Positions 36,083-44,963 of a stretch of 64,000 nucleotides of DNA are shown here, piece by piece (within the stretch, counting starts at the first letter, position 1; each line of letters starts with the position of its first letter). The position numbers and the translations under genes were made by a program. The notes under the pieces are model-generated. The model saw nothing but the letters and a program-made list of their open reading frames with translations, did not search any database and was not told where the DNA came from. This DNA comes from Periplaneta americana (Eukaryota; Arthropoda; Insecta; Blattodea; Blattidae): contig NC_091123.1 in NCBI RefSeq assembly GCF_040183065.1, forward strand, positions 9,542,001 through 9,606,000, given 5' to 3'.

Positions 36083-36658
36083 CTAGTAGTTGAGGACGTT
36101 CTCGTACTTCATGGGGGCACTGGTCCATGGGTTGAGATGAGCGAACTGGTTGTGGCTGTAGCTGAAGTGCTGGTGGAACTCATTGTAGTTGTAGTTGTAG
36201 TAGTTGTAGAACCCTGAGTACTGGTTTACTGCGGAGAGCTGATTCTGGTGATAGTGCATCGTAGACTCGAAAGCGGGGGGGATCTGTGTGGGGCCCATGT
36301 AATAGTTGTAGTCGGGGGCAGAGCTCATACTGACCTGGTTGCTGACGGGCTGCTGCGGCGGCTGCTGCTGCTGCGGCTGCTGTTGGTTCTCGCTCTGCTG
36401 AGAGTTATTGAAAAATCCTTCGTGCGAGTAGCGACCGATTTCCGTGGAGCCGAAAGCTTGCTCGAACGCCGGCAGGGGTCCGCTCGCGCTCTGCGAGTCC
36501 CCCTTGCCGCTCTTGGACGTGCTGGGCGCGGCGCTGCCGGAAGCCGGCGTCTCCGTCTTCGGGGTCACCGTCGTCGACGCGGCGGCGGCGCTCGTGGCCG
36601 GCTCGCTGCTTGTCGTGGACGTCGGGATCAGCTCCAACACGTGCAGTCTCTCCTCCCT
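36083..36658 (-). CDS. Gene B terminal exon: low-complexity C-terminus
   Basis: The acceptor GGTTGCAG precedes 36658. It has 191 codons in phase 0 from REERLHVLELIPTSTTSSEP to TAG at 36085-36083. It shows a short helix, a Ser/Thr/Ala-rich stretch (PATSAAAASTTVTPKTETPA), a Gln/Pro tract (QQQPQQQQPPQQP) and a Tyr/Asn/His-rich C-terminus (YSGFYNYYNYNYNEFHQHFS, ending APMKYENVLNY). Such composition is usual in insect transcription factors and RNA-binding proteins, but no DNA- or RNA-binding domain is visible in the exons present. The GC content is far above the flanks. Plus-strand ORFs at 36248-36751 and 36444-36743 are shadows. Confidence 0.85.
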   Translation of the reverse strand, partial: REERLHVLELIPTSTTSSEPATSAAAASTTVTPKTETPASGSAAPSTSKSGKGDSQSASGPLPAFEQAFGSTEIGRYSHEGFFNNSQQSENQQQPQQQQPPQQPVSNQVSMSSAPDYNYYMGPTQIPPAFESTMHYHQNQLSAVNQYSGFYNYYNYNYNEFHQHFSYSHNQFAHLNPWTSAPMKYENVLNY

Positions 36659-36725
36659 CTGCAACCAGCGACGCCATTCACTTACAGGATTACATTCATC
36701 TTCGAGTGTAAAACAAATTCATTTT

Positions 36726-37400
36726 TATATCAATTTAATATGAACTTTTAGCTATAAAAATTTAAGATATCTATAAAACTGATCAAGTTATGCATTAAAA
36801 TGTTTTTGCATGCAAACACAATACCAGCCAGCAATCAGTATCGCTCATTTCTCGAGGATCAAATAAATTGATTTTTTATTTGTTTTTCTCGTAGTAATTT
36901 AATATGAATTTTAGTTTTTTTATACGTGAAAGTAATTTTAACATAGGTCCTATCTATAAAATTGACCAAGTTATGCATTAAAATGTCGTTGCATGCAAAC
37001 ACAATACCAGCCAGCAATCTGTATCGCTCATTTCTCGAGGATCAAATCAATTAATTTTTTATTTGTTTTTCTCGTAGTAATTTAATATGAATTTTAGTTT
37101 TTTATACGTGAAAGTAATTTTGAGATAACTATAAAAAATATCAGCCAGCAATCTGTTGTATCTCTCATTTCTCGAGGATAAAATAAATTGATTTTTTTTT
37201 TGTTTGTTTTTCTCATAGTAATTTAATATGAACTTTTAGTTTTATACCTGTGAAAGAAATTTTAAGATACGAGTATATATAAAATTGACCAAGTTATGCA
37301 TTAAAATGTCCTGCCATGCATACACAGTATCAGCCAATCTGTATCGCTCATTTCTCGAGGGCAAAATAAATTGAGTTTTTAATTTTTCTAATAGTAATTT
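36726..37400. repeat. Degenerate satellite-like tandem array, about 180-bp unit
   Basis: Four consecutive copies of a unit carrying AGTAATTTAATATGAA, AAGTTATGCATTAAAATGT, CATGCAAACACAATACCAGC and ATCGCTCATTTCTCGAGG. CTCGAGG recurs near 36851, 37036, 37174 and 37354; the third copy has a deletion. It begins right next to the gene B acceptor, inside the intron. Confidence 0.85.
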
Positions 37401-37476
37401 AATTCCTCTGATTAAAATTCTGACTGATATGTACAGACCCAAAAACAAACATTTGTATATTTTATATCTATATCTA

Positions 37477-37480
<4 letters not shown>

Positions 37481-37520
<40 letters not shown>
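37481..37520. repeat. (TA)n microsatellite
   Basis: About 20 TA units between the satellite-like array and a dispersed repeat. Confidence 0.9.
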
Positions 37521-37523
<3 letters not shown>

Positions 37524-37524
37524 T

Positions 37525-37757
37525 ATTATCAGGCAGTACATCTCACTTGACGACATGTGTCAGAGGAAGAACTGTTTGTATACATCTGAAAGTCTGATTA
37601 GTGTAATATGTATCTAATCGGCGATGAATGGAGGGGGAAAGGAACTGGCAACCCTATCCCATTATCCCCTGGCCTAGTTGTCTCATGAGTGATTCCTTAT
37701 TGGTATCACTTATGAGGTTCAGACCTGTCTTCGGACAGTTGACTGAACAGCATAGTA
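37525..37757. repeat. Dispersed repeat R1, copy 1
   Basis: Shares CTGATTAGTGTAATATGTA, CTCATGAGTGAT and TGTCTTCGGACAGTTGACTG with 56060-56275, in the same order. It is followed by an AAC-rich tail, which suggests a retroposon end. The family is not recognised. Confidence 0.7.
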
Positions 37758-37770
37758 ATTTAATATGTTG

Positions 37771-38097
37771 TTGTTCTTGTTGTTTTCTAATGCCAGGCGT
37801 TTGACAATAAAGTCATTTGACCTCTTGCACTCCAATATTTTTCAAAGATATTATCATGACCAGCCACTGAAGCACAGATTTTGTGGTGTTCCGAATCCAT
37901 TTCTTGGTTTGAGTTGCACAATGGGCAGTTAGGGGACTGATATATTCGAATTCTATGCAGGTGTTTGGCCAAACAATCATGGCCTGTTGCCAATCTAAAT
38001 GCAGCTACAGACGATTTTCGTGGTAAGTCGGGAATTAACTGTGGATTTTGATGCAGAGAGTTCCATTTTTTCCCTTGGGATTGAGTTATCAAATTTA
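37771..38097 (-). mobile_element. LINE ORF2 C-terminal fragment
   Basis: Minus-strand open stretch with LPRKSSVAAFRLATGHDCLA, NCPLCNSNQEMDSEHHKICA and a stop at 37787. The R..TGH....H and C..C.....H..C arrangement is the region after RNase H in many LINE polyproteins. The 3' end is AAC-rich. It interrupts the 180-bp array, whose motif AGTAATTTAATAT occurs on both sides. Confidence 0.75.
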
Positions 38098-38139
38098 ATA
38101 TAAATTAAATTAATACAAATATAAATTAATTTAATTGAG

Positions 38140-38285
38140 TAATTTAATATAAACTTTTAGTTTTATATCTGTGAAAGGAATTTTAAAATATCTATAAAAT
38201 TGACCATGATATGCATTAAAATGTCCTTCCATGCAAACGCGATATCAGCCAGCAATATGTAATTTTATCGCTCAATTTTTCAAAA
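38140..38285. repeat. Displaced fifth copy of the 180-bp unit
   Basis: AGTAATTTAATATAAACTTT, ATGCATTAAAATGTCCTTCC and ATCAGCCAGCAAT match the array at 36726-37400, from which it is separated by R1 and a LINE fragment. Confidence 0.75.
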
Positions 38286-38544
38286 CTGTGTTTTTCGGTA
38301 TCGTTTAAATCATAACATCTTCCACAATTTTTAAAATAATAATTGTATGAAAGGTCCGGTTTGTTAGTAATATCAATAAACTGTACCTGAATCTTTAACC
38401 TTTCTTTAACAGGAATTAAAAAAAAAGGTATAAAAATCTTAAAAATTGAAATATATGAAGAAAAACCATTTGTTCCTCTCGCACTATCCATTGTGCTAGG
38501 GACTTGTTAATATGAATGTTACCTTTAAGGCAAAAAAAAAAAAA

Positions 38545-38765
38545 ATTGCTAGTGGAGTAACGGTTAGCGTGTCTGGCCGCGAAACAAGGTGGTCCGGGTT
38601 CGAATCTCGGTCGAGGCAAGTTATATGGTTGAGGTTTTTCCGGGGTTTTCCCTCAATCCAATTTCGGTGCTGGACCCCGGACTCATTTCACCGGGATTAT
38701 CAGCTTCATTTCATTCAGACTCTAAATAACCTAAGATGTTGAGACCCACTTAAAAACAAGAATGG
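38545..38765 (+). mobile_element. tRNA-derived SINE, family B
   Basis: Plus strand: head GTGGAGTAACGGTTAGCGTG with A-box character, B box GGTTCGAATC, body TTTCGGTGCTGGACCCCGGA, and a weak tail CTAAATAACC. Confidence 0.85.
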
Positions 38766-39099
38766 CTAAAAAAATATTTAAAATTTTTAGTGATATTTTA
38801 AAGATCAATGGAAGTGGATATAGGATTCATATGCAATACCTTCTGTGTATCTCTTTTTCTATTGTTTCCTAAGCAAAGTCCTCGTAACACGATAATATTT
38901 CAAATCGATAGCGACTTCGACTCAGCATTTCTTTTGCAGCCCAGTGTATCATTTTCTCAGAATCTATTTGCCAGAACTTAATTAAAATTGTTATACACAT
39001 TGTTTGTTAGCAGTTTGACACTGAAGGTGAACAATTTTTTTACATAAAGTCTTAATTATCTCGGTATATGTATGATAAGAACTTTCTTGTGTTAAATTT

Positions 39100-39150
39100 T
39101 AACGTACCTTGTTAACATGTTTCGACCTATTTTGGGTCATCTTCAGAATT
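39100..39150 (-). ncRNA. Hammerhead-ribozyme-like motif (P1, left arm)
   Basis: Minus strand: CTGAAGA (39146-39140), T, stem II GACC/GGTC with loop CAAAATA, GAAAC (39123-39119), ATGTT. Stem I is weakened in this arm (ATT instead of GTT before CTGAAGA). Confidence 0.5.
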
Positions 39151-39174
39151 GTTCGTTGTTAGTCTTGGCGCCTC

Positions 39175-39472
39175 TTGTTTCCTGTGAGGGTGCGTTCGTA
39201 GTGTAGAGTCAAAGAGTGTATGTGTTTTGAAATTGAGTTGTGTGTTGAGAATATCGTTGGGGTGTGTTTTTGTGTGTCTGTATATTTCATATTGTTCTAG
39301 TGTGTTGAGTTTCTGGCTTTTTGGTTAGATGTGCAGTATTTCCATGTCTGTGTTGATGTCTCTGTAGGTGTGGTTGGCATTTGTGATGTGTTCTGCATAT
39401 GTGGAGGTGTTTTGTAATTTTGTTATGGCTGTGATGTGTTCTTTGTAACGTGTTTGAAATGATCTGCCTTTG
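39175..39472 (-). pseudogene. GIY-YIG endonuclease C-terminus of a Penelope-like element
   Basis: Minus-strand translation begins GRSFQTRYKEHITAITK at 39472 and continues with YAEHITNANHTYRDI and MEILHI, then a stop/frame change. The frame then resumes with KLNTLEQYEIYRHTKTHPND and the closing part down to the ribozyme-like end. R..R..EH....A......YA.H....H is the C-terminal half of PLE-type GIY-YIG nucleases. The catalytic GIY/YIG residues are missing because the copy is 5'-truncated. Confidence 0.8.
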
Positions 39473-39530
39473 ACTCTACACTACGAACGCACCCTCACAG
39501 GAAACAAGAGGCGCCAAGACTAACAACGAC

Positions 39531-39571
39531 CAGTTCTGAAGATGACCCAAAATAGGTCGAAACATGTTAAC
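39531..39571 (+). ncRNA. Hammerhead-ribozyme-like motif (P1, right arm)
   Basis: Plus strand: stem I GTT (39533-39535), CTGAAGA (39536-39542), T, stem II GACC/GGTC, GAAAC (39559-39563), AT, GTT (39566-39568), then AAC, which pairs with the stem I strand. Stem III would be two base pairs, so monomer activity is doubtful. Confidence 0.5.
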
Positions 39572-40075
39572 AAGGTACGTTAAAATTTAACACAAGAAAG
39601 TTCTTATCATACATATACCGAAGTGATATAGTGTTAAAAGTTGTGTAATCGAGACAATACAAGTCAGGACAATACAAGTCTTAATTATCGTTTTTAATTT
39701 ATTATTAATAAAATCATAATCATAATTTTAATGAAAAATTACGGTAATATAACCTCCGCTGTATAGCATATGCATTACTGGGTGAATTGGTTCCATGCTA
39801 AGGTGAACAAAATTCGTACCACAGTTGTGGAAAAGTCGCTGGAAAGACAAATTACATGACGAAACCCAATTTTGTTGTCTGATGTGTAAAAATCTCAAAA
39901 TTAAATGTTGCTACGTAACAATACGTTCCCGTTGCATTTCGTATGGTAATAAAATGTGTTAATTTAGCGAGTGTTAGGACAATGTCCTTGCTGCAATAGA
40001 CTAAGGCAAGCATAATAAGTCAGCAGGCTGCAGTGCACCCAGAGCCTAAAGGCAGAACAAGAAGCGTGGTCTCAC

Positions 40076-40308
40076 ATTAACTTCTTCCTTAGGAACCATG
40101 TTAGGGGTAAGGGTGGTGGTGCCCGCAGGCGGCTGCTGCTGCTGCTGCTCGTAGACGTACTGCTGCTGCTGCTGCTGTTGCGACGGCTGCATGTCGGTGT
40201 TGTCGCCGCTGCGGCCCATCATACTGGAAGCTTCGGGCAGTGCCTGGCTTGGCAGACAGCCTCCGTAGGACCCGTTCATCATCTGCTGCCTCACAGGGTA
40301 CGGCGGCA
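40076..40308 (-). CDS. Gene B internal exon: poly-Gln region
   Basis: The acceptor GGTTACAG precedes 40308 and the donor GTGAGA is at 40075. Two bases complete a Val codon with the G carried by the microexon, then 77 codons: PPYPVRQQMMNGSYGGCLPS ... PNMVPKEEVN. It contains two Gln tracts (QPSQQQQQQQYVYEQQQQQP) encoded largely by CAG. It exits in phase 0, compatible with the exon at 36658 and also with the one at 12035. It probably encodes a disordered region. Tract length may vary between individuals. Confidence 0.85.
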
Positions 40309-40552
40309 CTGTAACCACACCCAACATGTACAGCCTTGTTGAATATGAATTACTCAAATCTCTATAAATAATACAGTCGAACCTCCGTACAACAAAAATT
40401 GATATAGCGATAAACTCTGTTGCAACGATAAATTTTATTGGGCCGGTGTATTTCCTGTAGCTATTTTAAATATGTCCTATCCGTCAACATAACGATGGTC
40501 AAATTTTGGGGAAACTCTGATAGAGCGATAAGAACGTTATAATATACAGGAT

Positions 40553-40909
40553 GAATCGTTAGTCATGTCATTAATTTCAGGGGGTTATTCTTTGAGATAT
40601 TTCAAACAAAAACGTTTAATACAATTTTGATCGTTTTTACTTCCTTTTAGATATAAAAAAATTGTTTTATACGAAATATTTCATAGCGTGTTTGGGAAAT
40701 CATTAATTTAATTCCCAGTATGTTCAGTCAATTTAAGAGAGCATTGTATTATGATAATAAATGACTGAAATAATTTCAGTTTTGTCCTTTAAATGTGCAT
40801 AAATTTGATCCGAACAAATGTAACTTTCCGTTCTGAAAAGGAATTTTAAAATGTTACATTTGTTAGGATAAAATTTCTGCACATTTAAAGGACAAAACTA
40901 AAATTATTT
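40553..40909. repeat. Foldback element, copy 2 (right arm truncated by a PLE)
   Basis: The left arm matches copy 1 at 19801 (GAGATATTTCAAACAAAAAC, TTTTGTCCTTTAAATGTGCA). The centre is near 40845 (CCGTTCTGAAAAGGAATTTT). The right arm stops at 40909, where the P2 PLE starts. Confidence 0.8.
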
Positions 40910-41162
40910 GTAATTGATTAACTAGCGGACTTACTCGTGTTAATTATGTAAGTCTGTGCGGCTTACAGCTGTTTCAGTGCTTCATCACACCATCCTCAGA
41001 GCCTACTAGATCTCGGCGTCATCTCGTACTTCTCTGCCTGTTGTGTGGGTGCGTTTGATTTGTTGTAAGTAGCACAGACTTACATAATTAACACGAGTAA
41101 GTCCGCTAGTTAATCAATTACTTATATTCAAGTGTTAAAAGTAGTGTACGCAAGATTCAAAA
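40910..41162 (-). mobile_element. Penelope-like element (family P2) foldback insertion
   Basis: The ends are inverted copies (GTAATTGATTAACTAGCGGA at the left, and its complement near 41105-41127). An 11-bp direct repeat TAAAATTATTT flanks it (40899-40909, 41163-41173), so it inserted into the foldback element. The minus strand carries a hammerhead-like motif. The closing bases AGTGTTAAAAG are shared with P1 (39612-39635). Confidence 0.75.
40960..41003 (-). ncRNA. Hammerhead-ribozyme-like motif (P2, copy 2)
   Basis: Minus strand: stem I GGCT (41003-41000), CTGAGGA (40999-40993), T, stem II GGTGT/GCACT with loop GATGAA, GAAAC, loop AGCT, GTA (40966-40964), then AGCC, which pairs with GGCT. 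All conserved hammerhead positions are present in order, and stem III is AC/GT with a 4-nt loop. Confidence 0.65.
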
Positions 41163-41173
41163 TAAAATTATTT

Positions 41174-41500
41174 CATCTTGTAGTGTAGGCTTTCACGGCC
41201 GGAGTCTATAGATCTAGGTTCGTTTTCCGGGCTGAGAGGCCGTGGTCTGTTGGTTGATTTTCTACCAGACGTTTCGTCTGCACCTGCGGCAGACATCTTC
41301 AGTGGAGTGGTATTCGATTTCGCAAAACTCTTCTCGGCGTACCTGAGGCAACTGATCCTGTGGCTGAATTGAATTGAAAGAGGAGAATTGGGAGGAGAAA
41401 TTTAAAAGGTACGCAAAATGCGTCCTTGCAAGTGTTTCGGGGCTGTAAGAAATTAAATATGTGAGCTCCAAGCCTGTTGACCACTTGTCTCACTCCGGGT
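41174..41500 (-). mobile_element. Penelope-like element (family P3) 3' end
   Basis: Minus strand from about 41500: the end of an ORF, then a hammerhead-like core, then CGGCCGTGAAAGCCTACACT and CAAGATG at the terminus. It lies directly beside P2's target repeat. The 5' side is truncated, and no endonuclease or RT motif is readable. Confidence 0.65.
41265..41305 (-). ncRNA. Hammerhead-ribozyme-like motif (P3)
   Basis: Minus strand: stem I CCA (41305-41303), CTGAAGA (41302-41296), T, stem II GTCTGC/GCAGAC (six perfect pairs, loop CGCAGGT), GAAAC (41275-41271), GTC (41270-41268), then TGG pairing with CCA. Stem III has no loop in a monomer, as in minimal PLE hammerheads thought to act as dimers. 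Confidence 0.65.
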
Positions 41501-42258
41501 TACGCTGCTCCACTGAAGGAGCCTTAGAAAATTTTGAAGGGGAAAACCGAAAATGGACGTAACCTCTTAGGTACCACATATGCGACGGGACGGAAATGTG
41601 ATCAAAGTGATCACGGGACGGGGCGAGGAAGAAATGGCTGGTGTAGATCTGCACATTGAAAGAACTGTGTCATTTCGCAGTGCAGGAGGAGTCGAGAAGA
41701 CTCTTTTGTTTGCCGTTAGGATGGCAGGTGTTATCTTGCACATTGAAAGGGGCTTCGCCATTTCGCAATGCAAGTGGAGTCGAGAAGACTCTGTCATCTG
41801 TTGTTCGATGACAAGGCAGGTGAAGACCGTCAGAAGAAACGCCGTGAATTCTGAATCTGCAAATTGAAAGGTTCCCTGTTCTTTCGCATTGCTACTAAAT
41901 GAGTGACCTCGCACATTTAACAGGCAATTTATAGATTCTGAACTAGGGCATTACGTAGTTTGTTAGAAAAGGGGGAATATATGGGGAAGGGCATATAGGT
42001 CCGTGGCCCATTTCTTTTAGGGCTCATCCCGACATTTGTCTTAGCGCCTTAGGAAAACCACGGAAAAACTTTAGGCAGGATGAGTTGTCTCAATTTCAGA
42101 GACTAGCCAGTTGGCTCTGAGGTAGAATGACTCTATGAATCGATGGGTATATACTAGCCAATTGGCTCTATGGTAGTTCCATCGATCAACAAGTGGGGAC
42201 AGAAACGTGGAAATTAAGACGAAGTGAAGAGAAGCGACTAAAAGCATTTGAAATGAGG

Positions 42259-42539
42259 ATATAGACAAGAATGGAGCGTTGAAATGGACAGACAGAATTA
42301 GAAATGAAGCTGTGTTGGAAAGAGTGGATGAAGAAAGAATGATGCTGAAACTGATCAGAAAGAGGAAAAGGAATTGGCTGAGAAGAAACTGTCTACTGAA
42401 GGATGCACTGGAAGGAATGGTTAATAGGAGAAGAGTTCGGGGCAGAAAAATATATCAGATGATAGACTACATTAAGATATATGGATTATATGCGGAGACA
42501 AAGAGGAAGCAGAAAATAGAAAAGATTGGAGAATGCTGA
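42259..42539 (+). pseudogene. LINE reverse-transcriptase ORF tail
   Basis: Open plus-strand stretch ending TGA: MKWTDRIRNEAVLERVDEER, RKRKRNWLRRNCLLKDALEG and VNRRRVRGRKIYQMIDYIK. WTDR..NE.VL.R..E.R and the R.RGRK..Q..D motif are standard for the end of LINE RT ORFs in insects. There is no upstream catalytic domain. Confidence 0.75.
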
Positions 42540-43130
42540 GTTTGCAGTGAAAGACTTGCCCTTGAGCAGAAAACTGTGAATGAATGAAAAACGAGTTATC
42601 TAACAGTCATTTTATGACTCACAATATATTCCGCTTTATTTATTACTTCACCCTGTATGAAAATAATTTAAGAAGAAAATTGATAGACTAAGCTGCTATC
42701 TATCAAAATAGAGAAAATTATTGCACGTCGTGTGAGTCACTCTCTGATAAAGAGATTCGTTGATACTGAAGAACAATTTTCTCGAAAGCTTTCTCGATAT
42801 CAAGAATGCTAGACACGTGTATTTCCGTCAAAACCTAAAAACATAATTTCGTGGTGTAAGAGTTATTTATATTTCCTGTAACTAATAATTTAAATAAAGG
42901 CAAACGCTACAACAATCTGGCAACAAAAACCATTTAGCTGGCATGTAGATGAGAAGCCTACCCTAAGCAGCAGTATACACAAAGAGCGTTCAACCGAAGC
43001 GATGAAATGCCAGTGGGAGTTTATATTAAAGTATTAAAATGGGTGAAAATTGTAATGGGCAAGGGAGAGTGTTACGTGCTGGTGAATACGTACAACTAAC
43101 TCCGCATCTGTGACACGGTACGTGTCGTAC

Positions 43131-43182
43131 CTTGCTGTGTGCGGGCTTCGGCGGAATATTGATTCCAGTGACCGCCGCCTTG
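43131..43182 (-). CDS. Gene B microexon, 52 nt
   Basis: The acceptor AGCTTCAG precedes 43182 and the donor GTACGA is at 43130. It codes QGGGHWNQYSAEARTQQ plus one base (G), which joins TG at 40308 to make Val. It enters in phase 0 from the exon ending at 49156. Skipping it would put the next exon out of frame and reach a stop after five codons, so it should be constitutive for the full-length product. Support is phase fit on both sides and splice consensus. Plus-strand ORFs at 43110-43374 are shadows. Confidence 0.75.
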
Positions 43183-43500
43183 CTGAAGCTTCGCATCTTC
43201 ATTCCTCGTCATGTAAGTCGCGCCGGGCTGAGGAGCCTGCAACAGGATACACATCAGGGCGATTCACATTCACTGCATCTTGGGATGTACATCCATGTAA
43301 GACACCCTGTAGGTCGTCTGCACCTACGCGGAATTGTCAAACGTAGCTTCACGCAGAGTGAGTGCGTCAGCTGATTTGCCTGCCTGTATTTGAATGTCAT
43401 CTGAAGGCTCGATTAGCACGATTACCTCCAACGTCATATTCCACAAAAGTATGGTATAATACATTAAAATTACAACTGAAAGTTGTTGTAAAGTAAGGAC

Positions 43501-44282
43501 TTGTATCTTTGCGCCCCATACAGACCCATATCACTTCTACCAGTCTTCTCCAAAATCTTTGAAAAAGTAATATATAAAAGATTATATCATCATCTAGAAA
43601 GATACAACATTTTAGTCCCAGAACAATTTGGATTTAGAAAAAATAAAGGCACAGAAAATGCAACATTTAGTTTAACTGACAAAATTCTGGAGGCAGTTAA
43701 TAAAAAATTACAAGTTGGAGGGATTTTCTGTGATTTATCCAAAGCATTTGACAGTATAAATCATAAAATGCTGCTAGATAAATTAGATTATTATGGAATT
43801 AAAGGTGTTGCACACCAATGGTTTCACTCATATCTCATTCAACAGTTCATAGCATAAATACACGTCAAAAAATGACTTTCATACTCCATCGGCAAGTCTA
43901 TCGTGCTATAAAAAAGGAGTGCGTTATATGGCAGTAAACATTTTAATAGCTTCCCTATCGATATAAAAAATGAAACTCAAAACATAAAATTATTTAAGGC
44001 CAAATTAAAGAAGTACCTAATTTCTCACGCCTTCTATTCTGTAGGTGAATTCATGACATTCAATAACACTTCATGAAATTGATACTAAAACTTTGTGTTG
44101 TACTAGTAGACTATATTGTAAATCTCGTCTATATATATATATATATATTTCACCTAGACTGTGACTATAAATTAAGAATTTATAATAGTATTAAGTTTTT
44201 TGACTTGTTCCATATTCTAGCTGTAAACATGTATGAATACCATGGAATGTTAATAAATACAATACAATACAATACAATAAAC
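43501..44282 (+). mobile_element. LINE (CR1/jockey group) relic with RT domain and AATAC tail
   Basis: The RT part reads YRPISLLPVFSKIFEKVIYK, PEQFGFRKNKGTENATFSL and GIFCDLSKAFDSINHKMLL (RT motif A, with the catalytic Asp of FCDLSKAFD). After 43850 there is a deletion that removes the YxDD region, then the ORF's last part (HFNSFPIDIKNE, FKAKLKKYLISHAFYSVGEF, stop at 44074-44076). The 3' UTR ends in AATAC repeats at about 44260-44280. It lies in the gene B intron. Confidence 0.85.
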
Positions 44283-44604
44283 TTATGTATGACATCATAC
44301 ATTATTAGTTAATGTGTGCAAGCGATGTCGTAATAATGGTGACGTGTACGTAAGAAATATCTACGGGCCCAGTTTAAAAGGCAAACAACTTGAAATACAA
44401 AGTTTTGAGAAACCTGAATTTTAAAGATTCACACACTTTAATTTGAAACTTATAAACGTCATTAACATAATTTTGAGTAATGTTAGCGATCTTTTGAATT
44501 TTCACAGCAACGTGAAGCTTTAAATTGCAGATTTCGCAAAACTTTAAATTTGGAGTTATCTTCCTTTTGAACTGGGTCGTCGATATAAGAAGGCTATGAT
44601 TTCT

Positions 44605-44818
44605 TATTCGGTTATTTAACGACACTGGATCAACTGCTGGGTTATTTAGCGTCGATTGAATTGGTGATAGCGAGATATTTGGCGAGATGAGGCCGAGGAT
44701 TCGCCATAGATTACCTGACATTCGCCTTAAGGTAATCAGCCCAAGTGGGAATCGAACCCACGCCCGAGCACAGGTCCGCATCAACTGGCAAACGCGGTAC
44801 CGCTACCGCCGGAGGTGA
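44605..44818 (-). mobile_element. tRNA-derived SINE, family A
   Basis: On the minus strand: a head with GGTAGCGGTACCGCG, B box GGTTCGATTCC, a body with GGCGAATCCTCGGCCTCATC, and the tail CGCTAAATAACCCAGCAGTT..GTCGTTAAATAACC. Confidence 0.85.
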
Positions 44819-44963
44819 CAAGGTTTTGTTCATATCTCTCTTTTTCTAATATATTTAAGTAACTATAGCAAGAATTAATGTTAGTAAAATATTTTTTAGA
44901 AAACTACTACAAGAATATAAAAATGAGGACTAATAATAAAGACAAATACCCTACATCAAAATA

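Larger units (their letters stand above)
39061..39675 (-). mobile_element. Penelope-like element (family P1), complete foldback insertion with target duplication
   Basis: The insertion is flanked by a perfect 14-bp repeat AAGTCTTAATTATC (39047-39060 and 39676-39689). The left part (39472 down to 39061) is, on the minus strand, the end of a PLE ORF followed by its terminal sequence. The right part (39466-39620) is an inverted copy of about 150 bp of the same end. PLEs are known to insert with inverted and truncated terminal copies and to carry hammerhead motifs there. Both arms here carry the motif. Confidence 0.85.

Noticed and set aside
36248..36751. 167-aa and 99-aa plus-strand ORFs
   Set aside because: Shadows of the GC-rich gene B terminal exon.
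43110..43374. Two plus-strand ORFs around 43.2 kb
   Set aside because: They overlap the microexon on the opposite strand and have no recognised homology.
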